From Betaproteobacteria bacterium (GTDB taxonomy: Bacteria > Pseudomonadota > Gammaproteobacteria > Burkholderiales > Burkholderiaceae_C), in NCBI GenBank assembly GCA_016716535.1, contig JADJWD010000004.1, positions 434,001 to 498,000 of the forward strand: a DNA stretch of 64,000 nucleotides, written 5' to 3'. The notes under the pieces are model-generated. The model searched no databases and was not told where the DNA came from. It saw only the letters and a list, made by a program, of their open reading frames with translations. How positions within the stretch are numbered: position 1 is the first letter of the stretch; every line of letters begins with the position of its first letter. The position numbers were made by a program, and so were the translations under genes. Below, one piece after another: positions 46,654 to 54,370 of the stretch.

Positions 46654-49002
46654 TCAGGCGTTCGCCGCCTTCCACACGACGTTCGGCGTGGCCGGCATCG
46701 GCACGTCCTTCACGCCGAGCGCGTTGCAGATGGCGTTGATCACCGCCGGCGGCGAGCCGATCGCGCCAGCCTCGCCGCAGCCTTTCACGCCCAGCGGATT
46801 GTGCGAGCAGGGCGTCCCCTTGGCCGTCTCGACCGTGAAGCTCGGCAGGTCGTCGGCGCGCGGCATCGCGTAGTCCATGAGGCTGCCGCTGAGCAACTGG
46901 CCGCTCTCGGTGTCGTAGACGCCGTGCTCGAGCAGGGCCTGGCCGATGCCTTGCGCGAGGCCACCGTGCACCTGGCCCTCGACGATCATCGGGTTGACGA
47001 TGTTGCCGAAGTCGTCCACCGCGGTGAAGCGGTCGACGCGCACGGCGCCGGTGGCGCGGTCGACCTCGACCTCGCAGACGTAGGTGCCGGCCGGAAACGT
47101 GAAGTTGCTCGGGTCGTAGAAGGCGTTTTCGTTGAGCCCGGGTTCCAGCTTGTCGTGCGGGAAGTTGTGCGGCACGTAGGCGGTGAGCGCGACGCTCGCG
47201 AACGGCACGTTCTTGTCGGTGCCGGCGACCTTGAAGACGCCGCCTTCGAAGACGACGTCGCTGTCGGCCGCTTCCATCAAATGCGCGGCGATCTTGCGGC
47301 CCTTGGCGATGACCTTGTCGAGCGCGCGCACGATCGCCGTGCCGCCCACCGCCAGCGAGCGGCTGCCGTAGGTGCCCATGCCGAACAGCACCTTGCCGGT
47401 GTCGCCGTGCTCGATGCTCACGTCCTCCATCGGGATGCCGAGCTTGTCGGCCACCACCTGCGCAAACGTCGTCTCGTGGCCCTGGCCGTGGCTGTGGCTG
47501 CCGGTGAACACCGTCACCTTGCCGGTCGGGTGCACGCGCACTTCGCCCGCTTCGAAGAGGCCGGCGCGCGCGCCGAGGGCACCGGCCACCGAACTCGGCG
47601 CGATGCCGCACGCTTCGATGTAGCAGGCGTAGCCGATGCCGCGCGCCAGGCCCTTGGCGGCGCTGGCCGCCTTGCGCTTCTCGAAACCGGCCACGTCGGC
47701 CAAGTCGACGGCGCGGTTCAGCGTCGCGTGGTAGTCGCCCACGTCGTAGGTCAGGCCCACAGGCGTCGCGTACGGGAAGGTGGTGATGAAGTTGCGCCGG
47801 CGCAGTTCGGCCGGGTCGATCTTCAGCTCGGTGGCCGCGGTCTCGACGACCCGCTCGAGCAGGTAGCTGGCTTCTGGCCGGCCGGCGCCGCGGTAGGCGT
47901 CCACCGGCGCGGTGTTCGTGAACACCGCCTTCACCTCGCACCAGATCTTCGGCGTCTTGTACTGCCCGGCCAGCAGCGTGGCGTAGAGGATCGTCGGCAC
48001 GCAGCTCGAGAAGGTGGAGAGGTACGCGCCGAGGTTGGCCGTCGTGTCCACGCGCATCGCGACGAAGTTGCCGCCGCTGTCCAGCCCCAGCTCGACGGTG
48101 GTGAAGTGGTCGCGGCCGTGCGCATCCGACAGGAAGCTTTCGCTGCGCTCGGCTGTCCACTTGATCGGCCGGCCGAGCTGCTTGCTCGCCCACACGAGTG
48201 CGGTTTCTTCGCCGTAGAGGAAGATCTTGCTGCCGAAGCCGCCGCCGACATCGGGCGCGACGACGCGCATCTTGTGCTCGGGGATGCCGAGCACGAAGGC
48301 GCACATCAGCAGCCGCTCGACGTGCGGGTTCTGGTTCGCCACGTACAGCGTGTAGGCGTCGTCGGTGACGCTGTAGCTGGCGTTGGCCGCGCGCGGCTCG
48401 ATCGCGTTGGGGATCAGCCGGTTGTTGCGGAAGGTCAGCTTCGTGACGTGCGCGGCGCCCTTCATCGCCGCGGCAACGCCGTCCTTGTCGCCGATGCCCC
48501 AGTGGTAGCACTGGTTGTCGGGCGCCTCGTCATGCACCGGCGCGCCGGCGGCCTTGAACGCTTTCGCCGTGTCCACCACCGCCGGCAGTTCGTCGTAGTC
48601 CACCTCCACCAGCGCGGCGGCGGCCTTCGCCTGCTCGAGCGTCTCGGCGACGACGAGCGCGACGCGGTCGCCGACGTAGCGCACCTTGCCGTCGGCCAGC
48701 ACCGGATGCTTGGGCTCCTTCATCGCCGCGCCGTCCAGGCTGTTGATCAGCCAGCCGCACGGCAGCCCGCCGACGGCCTTGAAGTGCTCGCCGGTGTAGA
48801 TGCCGAGCACGCCCGGCGCCGCCGCGGCGGCCTGGGTGTCGACGCGTGCCAGGCGCGCATGCGCATGGGGGCTGCGCACAAAGACGCCGTAGCTTTGCTG
48901 CGGCAGCGTGATGTCGTCGGTGTACTGGCCGCGGCCGGTGAGGAAGCGCGCGTCTTCGCGGCGCTCGACCTTCTGGCCGACAAATCCTTGGCGTGCGTTC
49001 AT
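46654..49002 (-). CDS. coxL: Molybdopterin-binding large subunit, form II CoxL type
   Basis: 782 residues. N-terminal GRGQYTDDITLPQQSYGVFV followed by HAHARL, typical of CoxL/XdhB. The active-site loop is AYRGAGRPEASYLLERVVE (Ala about 369); form I aerobic CO dehydrogenases carry AYRCSFR, so this is a form II enzyme with no copper-binding Cys. Moco contacts include GGGFGSKIF and SHSHGQGHETTFAQVV, and the catalytic Glu is in VKGCGEAGAIGSPPA. CO oxidation is possible but unproven for form II; aldehydes, purines or N-heterocycles are equally possible. Confidence 0.95.
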   Translation of the reverse strand: MNARQGFVGQKVERREDARFLTGRGQYTDDITLPQQSYGVFVRSPHAHARLARVDTQAAAAAPGVLGIYTGEHFKAVGGLPCGWLINSLDGAAMKEPKHPVLADGKVRYVGDRVALVVAETLEQAKAAAALVEVDYDELPAVVDTAKAFKAAGAPVHDEAPDNQCYHWGIGDKDGVAAAMKGAAHVTKLTFRNNRLIPNAIEPRAANASYSVTDDAYTLYVANQNPHVERLLMCAFVLGIPEHKMRVVAPDVGGGFGSKIFLYGEETALVWASKQLGRPIKWTAERSESFLSDAHGRDHFTTVELGLDSGGNFVAMRVDTTANLGAYLSTFSSCVPTILYATLLAGQYKTPKIWCEVKAVFTNTAPVDAYRGAGRPEASYLLERVVETAATELKIDPAELRRRNFITTFPYATPVGLTYDVGDYHATLNRAVDLADVAGFEKRKAASAAKGLARGIGYACYIEACGIAPSSVAGALGARAGLFEAGEVRVHPTGKVTVFTGSHSHGQGHETTFAQVVADKLGIPMEDVSIEHGDTGKVLFGMGTYGSRSLAVGGTAIVRALDKVIAKGRKIAAHLMEAADSDVVFEGGVFKVAGTDKNVPFASVALTAYVPHNFPHDKLEPGLNENAFYDPSNFTFPAGTYVCEVEVDRATGAVRVDRFTAVDDFGNIVNPMIVEGQVHGGLAQGIGQALLEHGVYDTESGQLLSGSLMDYAMPRADDLPSFTVETAKGTPCSHNPLGVKGCGEAGAIGSPPAVINAICNALGVKDVPMPATPNVVWKAANA

Positions 49003-49054
49003 GGTGTTCGTCCTGCGGTATGCGGTGAGCGATGGAGGTCGGCGTCGCTGGGGC

Positions 49055-49534
49055 TCAGGCGGCCTTCATCGCCGCGCCGCCCTGCATCACCGCCTTGACG
49101 ATGTTGTGATAACCCGTGCAGCGGCAGATGTTGCCCTCGAGCGCCTCACGCACCTGGGCCTCGTCGCGCACGCCGTGGTTCGTCACCAGGTCGATGGCGC
49201 TCATCACCATGCCCGGGGTGCAGAAGCCGCACTGCAGGCCGTGGCAGGCCTTGAAGGCGGCCTGCATCGGGTGCAGCGTGCCGTCGGCCTTGGCCAGGCC
49301 CTCGATCGTCGTCACGCTGCGGCCGTCGGCCTGCGCGGCGAGCATGTTGCAGCTCTTCACCGCCACGCCGTCCAGGTGCACCGTGCAGGCGCCGCACTGC
49401 GCGGTGTCGCAGCCCACGTGCGTGCCGGTCAGGCGCAGGTGCTCGCGCAGGAACTCGACCAGCAGCGTCTCGCGCGCGACCTCGCGCGTGACGCTCTTGC
49501 CGTTGACGGTCAATGTGATCGCTGCTGAGGGCAT
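49055..49534 (-). CDS. coxS: (2Fe-2S)-binding small subunit of the CoxL-type hydroxylase
   Basis: 159 residues. The N-terminal plant-type ferredoxin domain holds Cys42, Cys47, Cys50 and Cys62 (VGCDTAQCGACTVH ... SC). The C-terminal helical domain holds Cys102, Cys105, Cys137 and Cys139 (QCGFCTPGM ... NICRCTG). This is the exact two-cluster layout of XDH/CODH small subunits. First gene of the minus-strand cox cluster, 52 bases upstream of coxL and divergent from the regulator at 49740. Confidence 0.96.
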   Translation of the reverse strand: MPSAAITLTVNGKSVTREVARETLLVEFLREHLRLTGTHVGCDTAQCGACTVHLDGVAVKSCNMLAAQADGRSVTTIEGLAKADGTLHPMQAAFKACHGLQCGFCTPGMVMSAIDLVTNHGVRDEAQVREALEGNICRCTGYHNIVKAVMQGGAAMKAA

Positions 49535-49739
49535 GGCCGACGCTCCGGAGGTGAGTCAAAGCATGGAAGAACCGCGGCGATCCTAGGAAGCGCCACGCGC
49601 CGCGGCACGTTGCGGCAAACCCGATAGGAACGGGCGTGCCAACGTCGCCCGCACCGCGCCCGTAAGGGGCGCGCACGATGGCACACTGGACAAGTCCACG
49701 CCGGCGTCCCCGGTGTCGTCCCTGGCGTCCTCAGCCCGC
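49535..49739. promoter_or_regulatory. Divergent intergenic region between the cox operon and its putative regulator
   Basis: 205 bases between two diverging genes, where both promoters and probably the regulator's operator must lie. Short imperfect palindromes (cgcgccgcgg around 49608) are visible, but in such GC-rich DNA they are weak evidence. No convincing -35/-10 pair was recognised. Confidence 0.35.
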
Positions 49740-50867
49740 ATGACCCCCGGCATCCACCTCCACTACACCTTCGAGCGCGACGAGCAGGCGGGCGCGCGCA
49801 TCGTGCATCCGCTGTTCGACACGCTCGCGGCGCTGCAGACGCACGGCTCGATCAAGCACGCGGCGCAGGCGCTGGGCCTGTCGTACCGGTTCGTCTGGGG
49901 GTCGCTGCGCGCCTGGGAGGCCGAACTCGGCCAGCCGCTCGTGCAGTGGATGCGCGGCACGCGCGCGCAGCTCACGCCCTATGCGCTGCGGCTGCTGTGG
50001 GCCGAGCGGCAGGCGCGCACGCGGATGCGGCCGCACATCGAGGCGCTGCGCGCCGAGTTGCGGCACGTGCTCGCGCTGGCCGAGGCCGGCGAGCTCGACG
50101 CGGTCGACGTGCTCGCGAGCCACGACCTGGCGCTGCCGCGCCTGCAGACGCTGGCCGCGCGCGAGGCGCTGCATCTGAGCATCGCGTTCGCCGGCAGCGC
50201 CGAGGCGCTGCGCGGGCTGAACGAAGGGCGCTGCCAGTTGGCGGGGTTCCACGCGCCGCGCTTGTCCGAAGAAAGCACCGTCTTCGCCGAAGCGCTGCGG
50301 CCGCTGCTGCGCCCGGGCGAGCACAAGCTGATCGGCAGCCACAGCCGCTGGCAGGGGCTGATGTACGCGCCGGGCCTGGCCGAAGCGCCGACGCTGCGCA
50401 GCATCGCCGACGGGCGGTACCGCTTCGTCAACCGGCAGACGGGCTCGGGCACGCGGCTGCTGTTCGAACACCTGATGCGTGGCGCGGGGCTGATGAACGG
50501 CGCGGCCGGCGCGGCCGGTGTCGAGGGCTACGACGAACGCGTCGAGCACACGCACGTCGCCGTCGCCGCGTCGGTGGCCGCGGGGCTGGCCGATGTCGGC
50601 CTCGGCGTCGAGGCGGCGGCGCGCGAGTTCGGCCTGGCCTTTGCACCGCTCGTCGAGGAGGACTACTACCTCGCGTGCCTGAAGCCCGCGCTCGACAGCC
50701 CTGCCGTGCAGCGCCTGCGCCGCGTGCTCGCGCAGCCGCAGTGGGCCGAAGCCGTGGCCGCGCTGCCCGGCTACCGCGTGCAGCGCACCGGCGAAGTGCT
50801 GGCCCTGACGCGCGCGCTGCCCTGGTGGCAGTTCAAGCAGCCGCGGCGGGCGGGGCAGTCAGGGTGA
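49740..50867 (+). CDS. ModE-like HTH regulator with periplasmic-binding-protein (PBP-like) domain
   Basis: 375 residues from ATG 49740 (MTPGIHLHYTFERDE). N-terminal winged helix: LAALQTHGSIKHAAQALGLS followed by YRFVWGSLRAWEAELG, similar to ModE/LysR DNA-binding domains. The rest is a PBP-like effector domain with RYRFVNRQTGSGTRLLFEHL and a buried AASVAAGLADVGLGVEAAA strand/helix, the arrangement of proteins linked to molybdate or molybdopterin sensing. Its position opposite a molybdenum hydroxylase operon suggests that it regulates those genes. Effector identity is inferred only. Confidence 0.8.
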   Translation: MTPGIHLHYTFERDEQAGARIVHPLFDTLAALQTHGSIKHAAQALGLSYRFVWGSLRAWEAELGQPLVQWMRGTRAQLTPYALRLLWAERQARTRMRPHIEALRAELRHVLALAEAGELDAVDVLASHDLALPRLQTLAAREALHLSIAFAGSAEALRGLNEGRCQLAGFHAPRLSEESTVFAEALRPLLRPGEHKLIGSHSRWQGLMYAPGLAEAPTLRSIADGRYRFVNRQTGSGTRLLFEHLMRGAGLMNGAAGAAGVEGYDERVEHTHVAVAASVAAGLADVGLGVEAAAREFGLAFAPLVEEDYYLACLKPALDSPAVQRLRRVLAQPQWAEAVAALPGYRVQRTGEVLALTRALPWWQFKQPRRAGQSG

Positions 50868-50886
50868 GGTTCCCGCTCACTTGATT

Positions 50887-50999
50887 CCGTTCGGGCTGAG
50901 CTTGTCGAACCCCCGCCCTGAGCTTGTCGAAGGGCTCTCCGCGATGGCCCTTCGACACGGGCCCTCGACAAGCTCAGTCCGTGCTCAGGGCGAACGGTG
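50887..50999. repeat. Cluster of dispersed-repeat cores
   Basis: At least three cores in both orientations: ccgttcgggctgagcttgtc at 50887, cgccctgagcttgtcgaaggg at 50914, and gccctcgacaagctcag at 50960 followed by ctcagggcgaacggtg. They form local inverted pairs. The last part overlaps the final codons (QHRSP) of the NUDIX-MBL gene. Confidence 0.85.
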
Positions 51000-52700
51000 T
51001 TGGGGGACCCACCGCCACACCTCCCCCCCGCCCCGCGCCGCCCTGCCCTCACCTTCCAGCTTCAACAGATGCGCCAGCAGCGAGCGCTCCGCCAGCCCGT
51101 GCAGCGCCACGGGGGTGTCGTCGTAGACCACCGGCACGATCGCGCGCGCAGCGGCGGGCGCAGCAAGCTGCTGCAACGCCGCCACCACCTTCGCCTCGCG
51201 CTTCAGGCGGTGCGCGATCAGTGCGCGCAGCACCGCGTGCGGCTCGCCGACGAGGAAGCCGTGCCCGGGCGCCAGCCACTCGAGGTCTTCGTCCAGCAGC
51301 GCCTGCAGCGTGCGCAGGTACGCGGCCATGTCGCCGTCCGGCGGGTTGATGACCACCGTGCTGCCCTGCATCACGTGGTCGCCGGTGAAGAGCGTCTTCT
51401 CTTCCTCGAGCAGATAACACAGGTGGTTCGACGCGTGCCCCGGCGTGTGGATGACGCGCAGCGTCAGCCCCTCGGCGAGCAAGATGCGCTCACCATGCTG
51501 CGGCTGGCTCGCCGGCGCGAAGTCCGCGTCCTGCCACTGCGGGTGCGCGGCGACGCGGCCGAGCACCGGGGCGCCCGTGGCTGCCGCCAATAGCGCGGCG
51601 CCGGGTGAGTGGTCGCGGTGGGTGTGCGTGACGAGGATGCGCTCGATGCGCGCCTTCGTCCCCTGCGCTTGCACCGCATCGACGAGCGCGCGCACGTGCT
51701 CGGCCGACGCCGGCCCCGGGTCGATGCAGGTCCACGCGTCGCCGCGGCCGACGAGGTAGCTGTTGGTGCCGGGGCCCGTCATCGGCCCGGCGTTCGGCGC
51801 CGTGACGCGCAGCACGTGCGGCGACAACCGCACGACGCGCCCCGGCACGATGTCGGCATGCACGTCGGCGCGGCCCTCGGGGTCCAGGCGCGCGATCTCG
51901 GCGTACGGCAACTCGTGCGGCAGCACGATGCGCACGCCGCGCGCGGCGAAGGCCATGCGCGGCATCTGGCGCCGCACGTCCTTCTTCTCGTTCCTTTGGT
52001 GCGCCTCGTCGAGCACCGTGTCGGCCTTGCCATGCCGCGCCAGCTGCTGCAGCGTGTGCCGCGTCACCGGCAGCAGCGTCAGGCCGCGTGCCGCGTCCAG
52101 CGCCGCGGCCGGCGTCAGCCACATCAGCTCGACGGCCTCGCCGTAATCGGCCTCGGCCTGCTGGCCTTCCGGCGCGCGCACGGCGAAGAAGCGCGTGTCG
52201 AAGCGCTTGGCCACACCCGGCGGCGTCAGCCAGTGGCTCCAGTAGACGAGGCCGGTGCAATCGAGCCGCAGGTCGTGCTCGCGGCACAGCGCGGCGATGC
52301 CAGCCTCGCCCGTTTGCAGGCGGCCGCGCCACGGGTGCAGTGCCGCGGGGTCGAAGCCGCCGGCGGCCAGCAGCAGGCCGGCTTCCTCGAACGATTCGCG
52401 CACCGCCGCGACAAGGTAATCGAGCCCGCCGCTCGCGAGGCCCAGCCGCGCACTCGCGGCGACGTCGTCGGCGCCGACGCAGAACGCATGCGCCTCGCGG
52501 TCGCGCGCGTCGAGCACGCCGCCGGGGAACACCGCGGCGCCGCTGCGCAGGTCGCCGCTTCGCTCGGCGCGGCGCATCAACAGCACCTCGAGCCCGGGCT
52601 CGCCATCGCGCAGGAACAGCACCGAAGCGGCCGCGCGCGCATCGGCGGGCGGCTGGTAGTCGAGTGGCTCGCGTGCTTTCAACGCATCCGGCACGGTCAC
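50985..52700 (-). CDS. NUDIX domain-metallo-beta-lactamase fold fusion hydrolase
   Basis: 571 residues from GTG 52700. First about 230 residues: NUDIX-type fold with AAVFPGGVLDARDREA and VRESFEEAGLLLAAGG (the box is shortened, RESFEEAG retained). From about 270: MBL fold with metal motif VTHTHRDHSPGAALLA (HxHxDH), HTPGHASNHLCYLL and FTGDHVMQGSTVVINPP. The ending LLAHLLKLEGEGRAA is the typical winged tail of MBL group proteins. Such fusions are recurrent in Burkholderiales. They resemble human NUDT-like plus LACTB2-like units, but the substrates are unknown. GTGA overlap with the upstream CoA-transferase gene indicates coupling. Confidence 0.87.
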   Translation of the reverse strand: MTVPDALKAREPLDYQPPADARAAASVLFLRDGEPGLEVLLMRRAERSGDLRSGAAVFPGGVLDARDREAHAFCVGADDVAASARLGLASGGLDYLVAAVRESFEEAGLLLAAGGFDPAALHPWRGRLQTGEAGIAALCREHDLRLDCTGLVYWSHWLTPPGVAKRFDTRFFAVRAPEGQQAEADYGEAVELMWLTPAAALDAARGLTLLPVTRHTLQQLARHGKADTVLDEAHQRNEKKDVRRQMPRMAFAARGVRIVLPHELPYAEIARLDPEGRADVHADIVPGRVVRLSPHVLRVTAPNAGPMTGPGTNSYLVGRGDAWTCIDPGPASAEHVRALVDAVQAQGTKARIERILVTHTHRDHSPGAALLAAATGAPVLGRVAAHPQWQDADFAPASQPQHGERILLAEGLTLRVIHTPGHASNHLCYLLEEEKTLFTGDHVMQGSTVVINPPDGDMAAYLRTLQALLDEDLEWLAPGHGFLVGEPHAVLRALIAHRLKREAKVVAALQQLAAPAAARAIVPVVYDDTPVALHGLAERSLLAHLLKLEGEGRAARGGGEVWRWVPQHRSP

Positions 52701-53857
52701 TTCACCACCCCCTGCGCGCGCAACGCCGCGATCGCTGCCGCGTCGTAGCCGGCCTCGGCCAGCACGTCATCGGTCTGCGCGCCGGCAGCCACCGCGGCGC
52801 GCGGCATGCCGGCCGGCGTGCGGTCGAAACGCGGCGCCGGCGCCGGCTGCACGACGCCGTCGACCTCGACGAAGCCGCGGCGCTCTTGCGCGTGCCGGTG
52901 CGCCGGCGCTTCGTCGAAAGCGAGCACCGGCGCGAAGCAGGCGTCGGTGCCTTCGAGCAGGGCGCACCATTCGTCGCGTGTCTTCGCGCGCATGCGCGCA
53001 GCGATCGCCTCGCGCATCTCGGGCCACAGCTTGCGGTCGTACTGGCGCTTGACGAAGCGCTCGTCCAGGCCGATGGCCGCGACGAGCGCTGCAAAGAACT
53101 TCGGCTCCAGCGGCGCCAGGCTGACGAAGCGCCGGTCGGCCGTCTCGTAGCAGTCGTAGAACGGTGCGCCGCCGTCGAGCAAATTGGCGCCGCGCGCCGA
53201 GGCGTCCCAGGTGCCCGCGGCGACGAGGCCATAGAAGATGCCGGCCAGCGACGCGGCGCCATCGACCATCGCCGCATCGACGACCTGCCCGCGCCCCGAG
53301 CGCTGGCGCTCGAAGAGTGCGGCCATCACGCCGAAGGCGAGGTATAGCGCCCCGCCGCCATAGTCACCGACGAGGTTCAGCGGCGGCACCGGCTTGCTGC
53401 CGGGGCCGCCCGGGCCGATCGCGGCGAGCGCCCCGGTCAGCGCAACGTAGTTGAGGTCGTGTCCCGCCGCTTGCGCGAGCGGCCCGCTCTGCCCGAAGCC
53501 CGTCATGCGGCCGTAGACGAGGCGCGGGTTGCGCGCTTCGCAGTCTGCGGGCCCGAGGCCCAGCTTCTCGGCCACGCCCGGGCGGAAGCCCTCGATCAGC
53601 ACGTCGGCGCCAACGACCAGCTTCAGCACCGCCTCGCGCCCCTCGGGCCGGCGCGTGTCGATCGCCACCGAACGCCGCCCGCGCCCGCTGACCTCGAAAC
53701 GCTTGTCCATCGCGATGCCCAGGCCGCTGGGCTCGAGCCGGTCGACGCGGATCACGTCCGCGCCGAGGTCGGCCAACAGCATGCAGCACATCGGCCCGGG
53801 GCCGATGCTGGCGAGTTCGATGACACGGAGTCCGGTGAGAGGGCCTTGGCGTTGCAT
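52697..53857 (-). CDS. CaiB/BaiF-type CoA transferase (AMACR-like)
   Basis: 386 residues from ATG 53857 (MQRQGPLTGLRVIELASIGP). Family signatures: GPGPMCCMLLADLGADVIRV, VLIEGFRPGVAEKLGLG, NPRLVYGRMTGFGQSGPLAQ and the active-site Asp in AAGHDLNYVALTGALAAIG. The conserved tail GAQTDDVLAEAGYDAAAIAA closes it. Length and the MTGFGQ/GHD block are closest to alpha-methylacyl-CoA racemase, so racemisation of branched acyl-CoAs is as likely as CoA transfer. Coupled by GTGA to the NUDIX-MBL gene. Confidence 0.9.
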   Translation of the reverse strand: MQRQGPLTGLRVIELASIGPGPMCCMLLADLGADVIRVDRLEPSGLGIAMDKRFEVSGRGRRSVAIDTRRPEGREAVLKLVVGADVLIEGFRPGVAEKLGLGPADCEARNPRLVYGRMTGFGQSGPLAQAAGHDLNYVALTGALAAIGPGGPGSKPVPPLNLVGDYGGGALYLAFGVMAALFERQRSGRGQVVDAAMVDGAASLAGIFYGLVAAGTWDASARGANLLDGGAPFYDCYETADRRFVSLAPLEPKFFAALVAAIGLDERFVKRQYDRKLWPEMREAIAARMRAKTRDEWCALLEGTDACFAPVLAFDEAPAHRHAQERRGFVEVDGVVQPAPAPRFDRTPAGMPRAAVAAGAQTDDVLAEAGYDAAAIAALRAQGVVK

Positions 53858-54001
53858 GGCACAAGTGTGCCGCATGGCGAAGGGGCGGGATCCGCCCGGC
53901 GGGCCGTGGGCCGAGGCCGAGGCCGAGTCGGCGGCTCGGCCGCTTTGCGGCAACCAGATGCGGCACCGATGCCGGCAGTACGATTGCCCCACTGTGAAGC
54001 C

Positions 54002-54194
54002 GTGACGCCTTGCCGGCCAAGCGAGGCCCGGCAAGCCACCGGGCTCTCGCAGGCCCAGTTCGCGGCCCTGCTGGGCGTGTCGGTGCGCACACTGCAAGGC
54101 TGGGAGCAAGGGCGCAAGCCACCCAGCGGCGCCGCGCGCACGCTGCTCGCCACGAGCCAATCCGCGTGCGGTGCTGGAAGTGTCCTCGACGTAG
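54002..54194 (+). pseudogene. Truncated XRE-type HTH (NadS-like antitoxin) remnant
   Basis: From GTG 54002 the reading gives RQATGLSQAQFAALLGVSVR followed by TLQGWEQGRKPPSGAARTLL, a typical HTH of NadS-like antitoxins. The upstream half of such proteins (about 40 residues) is absent. The expected ending ANPRAVLEVSST and stop (54192-54194) lies in a different frame, reached by a small indel near 54152. No toxin partner is present. Interpreted as a decaying antitoxin gene. Confidence 0.65.
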
Positions 54195-54256
54195 CGAACC
54201 ACGCGACCAGCACAAGCACACCGCCTGCGAGCTCCAGCGAAGCTACCATCCGCCCC

Positions 54257-54370
54257 ATGGGCCTCGCCACCGGCACCGTCGTGAACGGCAAGGTCGTCGT
54301 CGAGGGCGTCACGGACGCCGAGGGCACGCAGGTCGTCGTGATCATCGGCCGATGCCCCCCGACCCCCTGA
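54257..54370 (+). pseudogene. N-terminal stub resembling a small antitoxin
   Basis: 37 codons: MGLATGTVVNGKVVVEGVTD followed by AEGTQVVVIIGRCPPTP and a stop. The GTVVNGKVVVEG opening resembles the N-terminus of about 75-residue antitoxin-like proteins that usually continue with an acidic helical half; that half is missing. Its stop overlaps the start of the MFS gene. Low certainty, included because it lies next to another antitoxin remnant. Confidence 0.4.

Noticed and set aside
46801..49098. A 765-codon plus-strand frame opposite coxL
   Set aside because: Antisense shadow of coxL; the composition is typical of reversed GC-rich coding DNA and has no motif.
54010..54351. Upstream extension of the MFS frame to 54010
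   Set aside because: The added residues are Arg/Ala-rich and cover the HTH and antitoxin remnants; ATG 54352 gives a normal MFS N-terminus.
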